From assembly GCA_022827685.1 (NCBI GenBank), contig JAJEIH010000014.1:129801-193800 (forward strand): DNA of 64,000 nucleotides, read 5' to 3'. The position numbers were made by a program, and so were the translations under genes. This DNA is from Alphaproteobacteria bacterium. Lineage in GTDB: Bacteria; Pseudomonadota; Alphaproteobacteria; Bin95. The notes beneath the pieces were generated by a model. The model made no database searches. It was not told the DNA's origin and worked only from the letters and a program-made list of their open reading frames with translations. The first letter of the stretch is position 1. Every line of letters begins with the position of its first letter. This document shows, piece after piece, positions 8,055 through 16,416 of this stretch.

Positions 8055-9797
8055 ATGGAAACGGGCGAAGCAGGCCGGCATGTGCGGTATGCCGCAGACG
8101 AGAAACCGCCGGCGCCTCTGGCGTTCGGTCTCGGCCTGCAACTCGCGATGCTCACCATCGCCGGGATTGTCCTCACGCCGTCCATCGTGATCCGGGCGGG
8201 CGGAGGAAGCGACACCTATCTCTCCTGGGCGGCATTTGCGGCCGTCGCGGTATGCGGCGTCACGACCATCGTTCAGGCGGTGCGCGTCGGCCGCATCGGC
8301 GCCGGCTATGTCCTGTTGATGGGCACTTCCGGCGCCTTCATCGCCGTGTGCATCGGGGCAATGGCGCAAGGCGGGCCGGCGCTGCTCGCCACGCTCGTCA
8401 TCATTTCGTCGTTCTTCCAGTTCGCGCTGGCGGCGCGCCTGTCCCTGGTCCGGCGCATCTTCACGCCGTCGGTCGCGGGCACCGTCATCATGCTGATCGC
8501 GGTCACGGTCATGCCGATTATCTTCGACATGCTGGGCAAGGCGCCGGAGGGCGCGCCGGCGCTCGCCGCTCCCGTATCGGCCGGCGTCACCATCGCCGCC
8601 ATCGTGGGGATTGCGCTGGCCGCGAAGGGGGTCTGGCGGCTCTGGGCGCCGGTCATCGGGGTCGTGGTCGGGTCGGCGGCAGGCGGCGCATTCGGCATAT
8701 ACGACTTCGCGCGCGTTGCCGAGGCGGCCTGGATCGGGTTTCCCGAAGGAGGGTGGCCGGGGTTCGACCTCGATTTCGGGCCGGCTTTCTGGGCGCTGCT
8801 TCCGGCATTCGTCCTGGTCACTCTGGTCGGCGCCATCGAGACGGTGGGGGACTCCATCGCCATCCAGCATGTTTCCTGGCGCGAGCGCCGGGCGGTTGAC
8901 TACCGGGCGGTGGAAGGCGCGGTCGCCGCGGACGGGATGGGCAACCTCCTGTCGGGCCTGTTCGGCACGATCCCGAACACGACCTATTCGACCAGCATAT
9001 CCGTGACCGAACTGACCGGTGTAGCCGCGCGCCGGGTCGGCGTCGCCGTCGGCCTCATCTTCCTTGTGCTGGCCCTGCTGCCGAAGGCGCTTGCGATCGT
9101 GCTGGCCGTTCCCGGCCCGGTTGTCGCCGCCTATGCGACCGTGCTGCTGGCGATGCTCTTCGTGGTCGGCATGCGGATCGTGGTGCAGGACGGCATCGAT
9201 TACCGCAAGGGGATAGTCGTGGGCGTTTCCTTCTGGATCGGCGTCGGCTTCCAGAACGGCGTGATTTTCCCGGAATATTTCGCGGAGTTCGCCGGAGGAC
9301 TGCTCCAGAACGGCATGACGGCCGGCGGCGCCGCCGCCATTTTCCTGACGATATGCCTGGAAGCGGCGAAACCCCGCCGGAGACGCATGGAAACCGCCTT
9401 CGACGACTCGGCCTTCCCGGCCGTCAGCGGCTTCCTCAGGCAATTCGCGTCGCGCAACGCCTGGTCCGGCGACACGGCGCAGCGGCTGGACGCCATCGGC
9501 GAAGAGGCGCTGGCGACACTCATGCAGGGGAGCGGCGAAAGAGGAGAGCGGCGGCCCCGGCGCCTTCGCGTCTCGGCATCCCGCGACGATGGAGGAGCCA
9601 TCCTGGAGTTCATCGTCGCGTCGGGCGAAGACGGCAACCTCGAGGACCGCATCGCCCTGCTTGGCGAGCATACGGCCGGCACGCCGGCGGAGCATGAAAT
9701 CTCGCTCCGGCTGCTGCGGCACCTCGCCTCCTCGGTGCGCCACCAGCAGTATCACGACACGGACATCGTGACCGTCCAAGTAAAGGCGGTGGAGTAG
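8055..9797 (+). CDS. NCS2-family purine/uracil permease with GHKL-like C-terminal domain
   Basis: The 580-residue membrane protein has about 12-14 hydrophobic segments over residues 25-440, with family features such as AIETVGDSIAIQ (TM8 region) and GLFGTIPNTTYS. It is a nucleobase:cation symporter of the xanthine/uracil group. Its place beside xanthine dehydrogenase and PuuD suggests uptake of xanthine, urate or related purines. Residues about 445-580 form an extra soluble domain. RLDAIGEEALATL, an internal beta pair (RLRVSAS, AILEFIVAS) and EISLRLLRHLASSVRH resemble the RsbW/GHKL ATPase fold without the N-box Asn. GGGGGG lies just upstream of the ATG. Confidence 0.85.
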   Translation: METGEAGRHVRYAADEKPPAPLAFGLGLQLAMLTIAGIVLTPSIVIRAGGGSDTYLSWAAFAAVAVCGVTTIVQAVRVGRIGAGYVLLMGTSGAFIAVCIGAMAQGGPALLATLVIISSFFQFALAARLSLVRRIFTPSVAGTVIMLIAVTVMPIIFDMLGKAPEGAPALAAPVSAGVTIAAIVGIALAAKGVWRLWAPVIGVVVGSAAGGAFGIYDFARVAEAAWIGFPEGGWPGFDLDFGPAFWALLPAFVLVTLVGAIETVGDSIAIQHVSWRERRAVDYRAVEGAVAADGMGNLLSGLFGTIPNTTYSTSISVTELTGVAARRVGVAVGLIFLVLALLPKALAIVLAVPGPVVAAYATVLLAMLFVVGMRIVVQDGIDYRKGIVVGVSFWIGVGFQNGVIFPEYFAEFAGGLLQNGMTAGGAAAIFLTICLEAAKPRRRRMETAFDDSAFPAVSGFLRQFASRNAWSGDTAQRLDAIGEEALATLMQGSGERGERRPRRLRVSASRDDGGAILEFIVASGEDGNLEDRIALLGEHTAGTPAEHEISLRLLRHLASSVRHQQYHDTDIVTVQVKAVE

Positions 9798-9873
9798 GGC
9801 GGGGAAAGCGGCCGGCACTTTTCCTGCCTGCCGGCTTCCGTTACCGTCGCGCCGGCAACATCGGGAGACGGCC

Positions 9874-10752
9874 ATGCCCGGGATGGCGGCTACGGACATT
9901 CGCGTGGTGCCGACAGGTGGCGCGCTGGGCGCGGACATCGTCGGAATCGATCTAGCGCAGAATATCGGCGATGCCGATTTTCGCCGGATAGAGGACGCCT
10001 GGCACGAGCATCTGGTGGTGCGTTTCCGGGGCCAGGCGCTGGATGACGATGCTCTCGCCGCGTTTTCGCGCCGCTTCGGCGAGCTGGACATGGCGCCGAC
10101 GGGGCGCGGCGGCAAACCGTTCAATCCCGACCGGCCCGAGATCGTCGTGGTCTCCAATATCGTCGTGGACGGGAAGCCGGCCGGCGCGCTCGGCAATTCC
10201 GAGCTCGTCTGGCACCAGGACATGACCTACAACGACATTCCGCCCAAGGCGAGCCTGCTCTATGGCATCGAGGTTCCGGAGGCCGGCGGCGCCACGCAAT
10301 TCTACAATCTTTACAAGGCCTACGACGCACTGCCTGACGCGCTGCGCCAACGGGTTGAAGGCCTGACCTGCAAGCATGACGCGACGCGCTCGTCGGATGG
10401 CCGGCTTCGCCACGGCTATGAGGAAGACTATTCGAATGAAGACCGCCCGGGGGCGGTCCATCCGCTGGTTCTCGTCCATCCCGGGACGGGCCGCAAGGCG
10501 CTCTGCGTAGGGCGCCGCCCGAACGCCTGGATTGTCGGTTTGCCCGACGATGAGAGCGATGCGCTGCTCGATGAAATCTGGGCGCATATCGAGCGTTGCG
10601 GCTTCGTCTGGACACAGGACTGGCGGGCCGGAGACCTCGTGATCTGGGACAATCGCTGCACGCTGCACCGGCGCGACACGCTGCCCGCCGGCAGCCGGCG
10701 CCACATGCACCGCACCCAGGTCCGCGACACGGCCCGCCCGGTGGCCGCGTAG
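9874..10752 (+). CDS. TauD/TfdA-family 2-oxoglutarate dioxygenase
   Basis: The 292-residue protein has the TauD triad: His114 and Asp116 in WHQDMTY, and a distal His near 265 (CTLHRRD). An Arg near 280 (HMHRTQV) probably binds 2-oxoglutarate. The N-terminus (VVPTGGALGADIVGIDL) is typical of TauD/TfdA enzymes. The ATG at 9874 is preceded by GGGAGACGGCC. It lies inside the purine degradation block, between the permease and the allantoinase genes. Some bacterial and fungal TauD relatives hydroxylate xanthine, but nothing here proves that substrate. Taurine or another small acid remains possible. Confidence 0.82.
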   Translation: MPGMAATDIRVVPTGGALGADIVGIDLAQNIGDADFRRIEDAWHEHLVVRFRGQALDDDALAAFSRRFGELDMAPTGRGGKPFNPDRPEIVVVSNIVVDGKPAGALGNSELVWHQDMTYNDIPPKASLLYGIEVPEAGGATQFYNLYKAYDALPDALRQRVEGLTCKHDATRSSDGRLRHGYEEDYSNEDRPGAVHPLVLVHPGTGRKALCVGRRPNAWIVGLPDDESDALLDEIWAHIERCGFVWTQDWRAGDLVIWDNRCTLHRRDTLPAGSRRHMHRTQVRDTARPVAA

Positions 10753-10764
10753 CCGGGCGGCTTG

Positions 10765-12180
10765 CTAGCCGAACATCTCCGAGAGGCGCAGTTCGGCGAT
10801 CCGTTCGACCTGTCGGCACGCCTCGGCGAATTCAGCCCCCGAATCGTTGGCGAGGCGCCGTTCGAACGCCTGCAGGATGCCGGCCCTGTCGTGATCGCGC
10901 ACCGCGATGATGAACGGGAAACCGTGCTTCTCCATGTAGGCCCGGTTCAGGTCGGTGAAGCGGGCGCGCTCGGCGTCGGTCAGCGCATCCAGCCCGGCGG
11001 ACGCCTGTTCCGCCGCCGATGCCTCGGTCAGCCGGCGGGCCGCCGCCAGCCTCCCCGCCAGGTCGGGATGGGCTTTCAGCACGCCGAGCCGTTCGTCCTC
11101 GCCGGCGGACCGGAACTTCCGCGAGAGCGCGCTCAGCATGCCGACGGCGGTGTCATGCGCAGGCCCCAGCTCGTCCTCCCAGGCGCGCTCCGCGATCCAC
11201 GGCGAATGCTCGAAAATGCCGCCGAAGCGGGCAATGAAGGTTTCACGATCCATCGCCGAAGGCCGTTCCCGCACCGCAGGCGGCGGATGCACGGCCTGCC
11301 AGTGGCGGGCGATGTCGATGCGCCGCGCGAACCAGACGGCCTCGTGCCCCGCCGCGTATTCGATGAACCGCTTCAGGGCCATGATGCGCCCCGGCCGCCC
11401 GACCAGCCGGCAATGCAGCCCGACCGACATCATCTTCGCGCTGCCAGTCTCGCCCTCGGCATAGAGCGCGTCGAAGCTGTCGCGCAGATAGGCGAAGAAC
11501 TGGTCCCCGGAATTGAAGCCTTGCGGCACCGCGAAGCGCATGTCGTTCGCATCCAGCGTGTAGGGGACGATCAACTGGTCGCGCGCGCCGATGCGAACCC
11601 AATAGGGCAGGTCGTCGGCATAGGCGTCCGACACATAGTCGAACCCGCCTTCCCCGGCGGCGAGCGCAACGGTGTTGTCCGAGCAGCGGCCCGTGTACCA
11701 GCCGCGCGGCCGCTCGCCCGTGACTTCCGTGTGCAGGCGCACGGCCTGTTGCAGATGTTCGCGCTCCTCTTCGAGCGGCATGTCCCGGTATTCGATCCAT
11801 TTGAGGCCGTGGCTCGCGATCTCCCAGCCGGCGGCCTGCATCGCCGCCACCTGGGCGGGCGCGCGCGCCAGCGCCGTCGCCACGCCATAGACCGTGACCG
11901 GGATGTCGAAGCCGGTGAACAGCCGGTGAAGGCGCCAGAAACCGGCCCGCGCGCCGTATTCGTAAATCGACTCCATGTTCCAGTGCCGCTGGCCGGGCCA
12001 GGGCGCCGCGCCCACGATCTCGGAAAGGAAGGCTTCCGAGGCCGGATCGCCGTGGAGGATGCAGTTCTCGCCGCCTTCCTCGTAATTGATGACGAACTGG
12101 ACGGCGATCCGGGCGCCGCCGGGCCATTTCGGATCGGGCGGCTCGGGCCCGTAACCGTGCAGGTCTCTTGGATATCGCAA
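10765..12180 (-). CDS. Bifunctional allantoinase (PuuE)-OHCU decarboxylase (UraD)
   Basis: The 471-residue fusion has two parts. Residues 1 to ~305 are a polysaccharide-deacetylase-fold allantoinase (ARIAVQFVINYEEGGEN, the GWEIASHGLKWIEY motif, RGWYTGRCSDNT). Residues ~310-471 are 2-oxo-4-hydroxy-4-carboxy-5-ureidoimidazoline decarboxylase (FIARFGGIFEHSPWIAE, LKAHPDLAGRLA with the catalytic His, GFPFIIAVR). UraD makes S-allantoin and PuuE opens it to allantoate, so the fusion joins consecutive steps. The start is a TTG at 12180, chosen because RYPRDLHGYGP is the normal PuuE N-terminus and GGAGG lies upstream. It is divergent from uraH-xdh, sharing a 130-bp promoter region. Confidence 0.92.
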   Translation of the reverse strand: MRYPRDLHGYGPEPPDPKWPGGARIAVQFVINYEEGGENCILHGDPASEAFLSEIVGAAPWPGQRHWNMESIYEYGARAGFWRLHRLFTGFDIPVTVYGVATALARAPAQVAAMQAAGWEIASHGLKWIEYRDMPLEEEREHLQQAVRLHTEVTGERPRGWYTGRCSDNTVALAAGEGGFDYVSDAYADDLPYWVRIGARDQLIVPYTLDANDMRFAVPQGFNSGDQFFAYLRDSFDALYAEGETGSAKMMSVGLHCRLVGRPGRIMALKRFIEYAAGHEAVWFARRIDIARHWQAVHPPPAVRERPSAMDRETFIARFGGIFEHSPWIAERAWEDELGPAHDTAVGMLSALSRKFRSAGEDERLGVLKAHPDLAGRLAAARRLTEASAAEQASAGLDALTDAERARFTDLNRAYMEKHGFPFIIAVRDHDRAGILQAFERRLANDSGAEFAEACRQVERIAELRLSEMFG

Positions 12181-12224
12181 TGCCGCTCTAGCCCTCCGGC
12201 CGCCCGGGTTTCGTGGCTTCCGCC

Positions 12225-12260
12225 TTGTTGATTGTAAAAATGCGGATTGCTAGCGTGCAA
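12225..12260. promoter_or_regulatory. Candidate bidirectional promoter between puuE-uraD and uraH
   Basis: The 130-bp divergent gap is locally AT-rich. On the minus strand TTGCAC (12260-12255) and TACAAT (12236-12231) are 18 nt apart, a fair sigma70-type match pointing to the allantoinase gene with a leader of about 45 nt. On the plus strand TTGTTG (12225-12230) and TGCTAG (12248-12253) are 17 nt apart, a weaker match pointing to uraH-xdhA-xdhB-puuD. The two overlap, so transcription could be mutually exclusive. No operator was recognised. Consensus comparison by eye only. Confidence 0.35.
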
Positions 12261-12310
12261 CCGCGCGGCCTCCCGACAGGAAGGCCCTTTGCGAGTCCGA
12301 GGGGGCGACC

Positions 12311-12667
12311 ATGCCCGACGGCCGGCTGACCACTCATGTGCTGGATACGGCGCTCGGCCGTCCCGCTGCGGGCCTCGCGCTCCGGCTCTACAGGCTGGAC
12401 GGGGGCGACCGCCGCCTGCTCGGGTCCGCCGTCACCAATGCCGACGGGCGAACGGACGGGCCCTTGCTCGACGGCGATGCGTTCGCTCCCGGCGCCTATG
12501 AGATCGAATTCGAGGCGGGCGACTATCACCGCGCCATGGGTGCGGGCGCGGACAGGCCGTTTCTCGACACGGTGCCGGTGCGGTTCGGCATTTCGGAAGC
12601 CGGGGCCAGCTACCATGTGCCGCTGCTGCTCTCGCCCTTCGGCTATTCGACCTATCGGGGCAGCTAG
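12311..12667 (+). CDS. uraH: 5-hydroxyisourate hydrolase
   Basis: The 118-residue transthyretin-related protein has [16 protein letters not shown] at the N-terminus (catalytic His), a central Arg-containing region, and the C-terminal hallmark YRGS (STYRGS). It hydrolyses 5-hydroxyisourate, made by PuuD, to OHCU, the substrate of the UraD half encoded next door. The length is normal for the family. The ATG follows GGGGGCGACC. It leads the plus-strand purine operon, with only 3 nt to xdhA. Confidence 0.95.
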   Translation: MPDGRLTTHVLDTALGRPAAGLALRLYRLDGGDRRLLGSAVTNADGRTDGPLLDGDAFAPGAYEIEFEAGDYHRAMGAGADRPFLDTVPVRFGISEAGASYHVPLLLSPFGYSTYRGS

Positions 12668-12670
12668 GCC

Positions 12671-14110
12671 ATGACCGGGGTGCGCCGCGAACTCCGGTTC
12701 CTGGTGAATGACGAGGAGGTCGCGCTCGGCGATGCCGGCGCCGGCGACAGCCTGCTCGACTTCCTGAGGCTCCGCCGCGGCCTCTGCGGCACCAAGGAAG
12801 GCTGCGCGGAAGGGGATTGCGGCGCCTGCACCGTGCTGGTGGGCCGGCTGCGCGGCGGAGATATGCGCTACGAGGCGGTCAACAGCTGCATCCGGCTGCT
12901 GCCGAGCCTCGACGGCTGCCATGTCGTGACCATCGAGCATCTTTCCGGCACGGAAGGCGGCCTGCACCCGGTCCAGCAGGCGATGGTCGATTGCCACGGC
13001 AGCCAGTGCGGCTTCTGCACGCCCGGCATCGTCATGGTGCTGGTTGCGCTCTGGCTGGAGCAGCCGAGGCCGTCGGAAGCCGAGGTCCGGCGGGCGCTCC
13101 AGGGCAATCTCTGCCGCTGCACCGGCTATGCACCGATCCTGCGCGCGGCGGCAGCGGCCGGCGACTACGGTCTGCCTGAAGACGATGGACTGCTGCGGAA
13201 CCGCGAGGCGGTTGCCGCGCGCCTGGCGGCAATGGCGGACGGAAACCGGGTCGAACTGGCCGGCGGCAGCGTTGTCGTTCCGGCCGACGAGGACGATCTG
13301 GCGGACGCGCTGGAAGCGGAACCGGCGGCCACCATGGTTGCGGGCGCGACCGATGTCGGCGTGTGGATCAACAAGGACCTGCGGGACATTGCGCCGGCGG
13401 TGTTTATCGGCCATCTGGACGGGCTCGGCCGGATTGCCGTGAAGGCCGGGACAATCGTAATCGGGGCGACGGCGTCCTATTCGGATGCGGAGGCCGCCCT
13501 GACGAAGGCCGTGCCGGGCCTCGCGGACTATTGGAGCCGCATCGGCGGCTGGCAGATACGCAATATGGGCACCGTCGGGGGCAACATCGCCAACGGCTCG
13601 CCCATTGCCGACCTGCCGCCGGTGCTCATCGCGCTCGGAGCGGAGCTGGTCCTGCGAAAGGGCCGGGGGCGGCGCGCCATGCCGCTCGAAGCCTATTTCC
13701 TGGACTACGGCCGGCAGGACCTGGAGCCCGGCGAGTTCGTGGAGGCGGTGCGCGTGCCGGTTCCGGCGGAGGATGCCCGGCTCGGCTTCTACAAGGTCTC
13801 CAAGCGCCGCGACGAGGACATCTCTTCGGTCTGCGCCGGCTTCATGGTCCGCGTCCGGGACGGCTGCATAGAAGAGGTGCGGCTGGCTTTCGGCGGCATG
13901 GCGGCGACACCCAAACGGGCCGAAGCCGCCGAAGCGGCGCTGCGCGGCCGGGAGTGGGGAGAAGCTGCCATCGAGGCTGCGGGGCAGGCGCTGGGACGGG
14001 ACTTCACGCCGATTTCCGACTGGCGCGCCTCGGCGGAATACCGGGCGCTGGTCGCGCGGAACCTGCTCAAGCGCTTCTATCTGGACCGGTCGGGGACGGT
14101 TTCGCCGTGA
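12671..14110 (+). CDS. xdhA: Xanthine dehydrogenase small subunit (2Fe-2S and FAD domains)
   Basis: The 479-residue protein has an N-terminal plant-type [2Fe-2S] domain (CGTKEGCAEGDCGACTV), a second [2Fe-2S] domain (CGFCTPGIVMVL, then CRCTGYAPI) and a C-terminal FAD domain (VAGATDVGVWINK, MGTVGGNIANGSPIADLPP). It carries electrons from the molybdenum subunit to FAD during hypoxanthine and xanthine oxidation. It starts 3 nt after uraH and overlaps xdhB by 4 nt (GTGA), so the subunits are translationally coupled. The XdhC maturation factor is not found in the window. Confidence 0.95.
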   Translation: MTGVRRELRFLVNDEEVALGDAGAGDSLLDFLRLRRGLCGTKEGCAEGDCGACTVLVGRLRGGDMRYEAVNSCIRLLPSLDGCHVVTIEHLSGTEGGLHPVQQAMVDCHGSQCGFCTPGIVMVLVALWLEQPRPSEAEVRRALQGNLCRCTGYAPILRAAAAAGDYGLPEDDGLLRNREAVAARLAAMADGNRVELAGGSVVVPADEDDLADALEAEPAATMVAGATDVGVWINKDLRDIAPAVFIGHLDGLGRIAVKAGTIVIGATASYSDAEAALTKAVPGLADYWSRIGGWQIRNMGTVGGNIANGSPIADLPPVLIALGAELVLRKGRGRRAMPLEAYFLDYGRQDLEPGEFVEAVRVPVPAEDARLGFYKVSKRRDEDISSVCAGFMVRVRDGCIEEVRLAFGGMAATPKRAEAAEAALRGREWGEAAIEAAGQALGRDFTPISDWRASAEYRALVARNLLKRFYLDRSGTVSP

Positions 14111-16416
14111 CCGGCCCCGCACTCCGCGAACATATGCACCGCGCGCACCGGCACGACTCCGCCGCCAGGCATGTGACGGGCCTCGCCGCCTATGCCGACG
14201 ACATGGTGGAGCCGACCGGCATGCTGCATGCCTGCCTCGGGCTCTCGACGGCGGCCCATGCCGGCATATCGGAGCTGGACCTCGCGGAAGTCCTGAGCGC
14301 GCCGGGCGTGGTCGGGGTGCTGACGGCGGCCGACATTCCGGGTGAAAATGACATCAGCCCCGTCGGGGCAGGCGACGATCCGGTCTTCGCGGACGGCGTC
14401 GTTTCCTTCTACGGCCAGCCTATGTTTGCGGTCGTGGCGGCGACCCGGGCCGAGGCCAGGCGCGCCGCGCGCCGCGCGCGGGTCGTCTATGAGCCGCGGC
14501 CGGCCGTCTTCGAGGTGGAGGACGCCCTCGAAACCGTGTCGGAGCCGCTGACGCTTGCGCGGGGAGATGTCGAAGCTGCGCTCGAAGCCGCGCCGCGCCG
14601 CCTTCAGGGCACGTTCCGGGTCGGAGGCCAGGACCATTTCTACCTGGAGAGCCATATCGCGTTCGCCCTGCCGGGAGAGGACGACGAGGTCCGGGTGGTG
14701 TCATCGACCCAGCATCCGAGCGAAGTGCAGCATATCGTGGCCCATGTGCTTGCGGTTCCATCGAGCGCGGTGACGGTGAACGTGCGGCGCATGGGCGGGG
14801 CGTTCGGCGGCAAGGAAAGCCAGTCGAACCTGTTCGCCGCCGTCGCCGCGCTCGCCGCCCGGAAATTCGGCCGCGCCGTCAAGCTGCGCCCGGACCGGGA
14901 CGACGACATGACCGCGACCGGCAAGCGCCACGACTTCCGCGTCGATTACGATGTCGGGTTCGACGATGAGGGGCGCATCCTTGCCGTGGACAGCGTGCTG
15001 ACGGCGCGTTGCGGCTTTTCCGTGGACCTGTCGGGCGCGGTTTCGGACCGGGCGCTGTTCCACGCCGACAATGCCTATTTCTTCCCCGCCGTGCGCCTGC
15101 GCTCGCGGCCCATGCGCACCAACACCGTCTCCAACACGGCCTTCCGGGGCTTCGGGTCGCCGCAGGGCGTCATGGCGGCCGAACGGATTGTCGAGGAGGT
15201 TGCATACGCCACCGGCCGTTCCCCGCTCGATATCCGCAAGGCCAATTTCTACGGCGGCCCCGGCAGGGACCTGACGCCCTACCACCAGCCGGTCGAGGAC
15301 AACATCCTCCCGCGCCTGGTCGCGGAAATCGAAGAGCGGGCGGACTATGCGCCGCGCCGGCAGGCGGTTCTGGACTTCAACGCAAGGGGCGGCGTTCTGC
15401 GCCGGGGCATCGCGCTCACGCCGGTCAAATTCGGCGTGTCCTTCACGGCGACCTGGATGAACCAGGCCGGCGCGCTCGTGCATGTCTATCGCGACGGCTC
15501 CATCCACCTGAACCACGGCGGCACGGAGATGGGGCAGGGGCTCTTCATCAAGGTCGCCTCGGTGGTCGCGGACTGCTTCCAAGTCGATCTCGACTGCGTG
15601 CGGATCACCGCCACCAGCACCGGCAAGGTGCCGAACACCTCGGCGACCGCAGCCTCCACAGGATCGGACCTGAACGGTATGGCGGCCTTCGAGGCAGCCG
15701 AGACGATCAGGCGCCGCCTTGTCGCCTTCGCGGCCGATAACTGGAATGTCGAGCCCGGCCAGGTTGTCTTCGAGGCCGGCAGGGTCCGGATCGGCAACCA
15801 GGACATCGCCTTCGCCGATCTGGTCGAGGCGGCTTACATGGCGAGGGTCCAGCTTTCGGCCACCGGCTTCTACCGTACCCCGGAAATCCACTGGGACCGG
15901 GCGGCCGGGCGGGGCCAGCCCTTCTACTATTTCGCCTACAGCGCCGGCGTCACCGAGGTCGAGGTCGATACGCTGACCGGGGAATACCGGGTGCTCAGGG
16001 TCGATATCCTTCACGACGCCGGCCGTTCGCTCAACCCGGCCATCGATCTGGGCCAGGTCGAAGGCGGCTTCATCCAGGGCATGGGGTGGGTCACGACGGA
16101 GGAGCTCTGGTGGGACGGCGAGGGGCGGCTGCGCACCCACGCCCCCTCGACCTACAAGATCCCGCTCGCCTCGGATTGCCCGCCCGTCTTCAACGTGCAT
16201 CTGGCCGGGTGGTCCGAGAACGCGAAGCCCACCATCGGCCGGTCCAAGGCCATCGGCGAGCCGCCCCTGCTGTTATGCGCGTCCGTGGTGGAGGCCCTGT
16301 CGATGGCCGTCGCCAGCACCGCCGGCTACCGGCATTGCCCGAGGCTCGACACGCCGGCCACGCCCGAACGCCTGCTGCTCGCCATCGAGCGGCTCAGGCG
16401 GGAGGGGGCCGAATAA
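14107..16416 (+). CDS. xdhB: Xanthine dehydrogenase large subunit (molybdopterin)
   Basis: The 769-residue molybdopterin-binding subunit has characteristic segments RRMGGAFGGKES, NTAFRGFGSPQG (substrate Arg region), GTEMGQGLFIK, ATAASTGSDLNG, and AIGEPPLLL with the catalytic Glu near the C-terminus. It hydroxylates hypoxanthine to xanthine and xanthine to urate. The GTG start at 14107 overlaps the xdhA stop. An open frame continues far upstream inside xdhA, but the N-terminus after the GTG (LREHMHRAHRHDSAARHVTG) matches the family. It ends TAATG, overlapping puuD by 1 nt. Confidence 0.95.
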   Translation: MTGPALREHMHRAHRHDSAARHVTGLAAYADDMVEPTGMLHACLGLSTAAHAGISELDLAEVLSAPGVVGVLTAADIPGENDISPVGAGDDPVFADGVVSFYGQPMFAVVAATRAEARRAARRARVVYEPRPAVFEVEDALETVSEPLTLARGDVEAALEAAPRRLQGTFRVGGQDHFYLESHIAFALPGEDDEVRVVSSTQHPSEVQHIVAHVLAVPSSAVTVNVRRMGGAFGGKESQSNLFAAVAALAARKFGRAVKLRPDRDDDMTATGKRHDFRVDYDVGFDDEGRILAVDSVLTARCGFSVDLSGAVSDRALFHADNAYFFPAVRLRSRPMRTNTVSNTAFRGFGSPQGVMAAERIVEEVAYATGRSPLDIRKANFYGGPGRDLTPYHQPVEDNILPRLVAEIEERADYAPRRQAVLDFNARGGVLRRGIALTPVKFGVSFTATWMNQAGALVHVYRDGSIHLNHGGTEMGQGLFIKVASVVADCFQVDLDCVRITATSTGKVPNTSATAASTGSDLNGMAAFEAAETIRRRLVAFAADNWNVEPGQVVFEAGRVRIGNQDIAFADLVEAAYMARVQLSATGFYRTPEIHWDRAAGRGQPFYYFAYSAGVTEVEVDTLTGEYRVLRVDILHDAGRSLNPAIDLGQVEGGFIQGMGWVTTEELWWDGEGRLRTHAPSTYKIPLASDCPPVFNVHLAGWSENAKPTIGRSKAIGEPPLLLCASVVEALSMAVASTAGYRHCPRLDTPATPERLLLAIERLRREGAE

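Noticed and set aside
9811-9835. GCCGGC...GCCGGC hairpin after the permease gene as a terminator
   Set aside because: Only a 6-bp core stem with a 13-nt loop and no T-run; GCCGGC palindromes are common in this DNA.
7767-10223. 818-codon open frame on the minus strand
   Set aside because: Antisense to the TtuC-like, permease and TauD genes; composition is not protein-like and no motif is seen.
10765-12180. Frameshift or two separate genes for allantoinase and OHCU decarboxylase
   Set aside because: The frame is continuous with a natural linker, and this PuuE-UraD fusion is known in proteobacteria.
13363-14106. In-frame upstream extension of the xdhB reading frame
   Set aside because: It overlaps xdhA, whose Fe-S and FAD motifs are clear. 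The GTG at 14107 gives the normal XdhB N-terminus.
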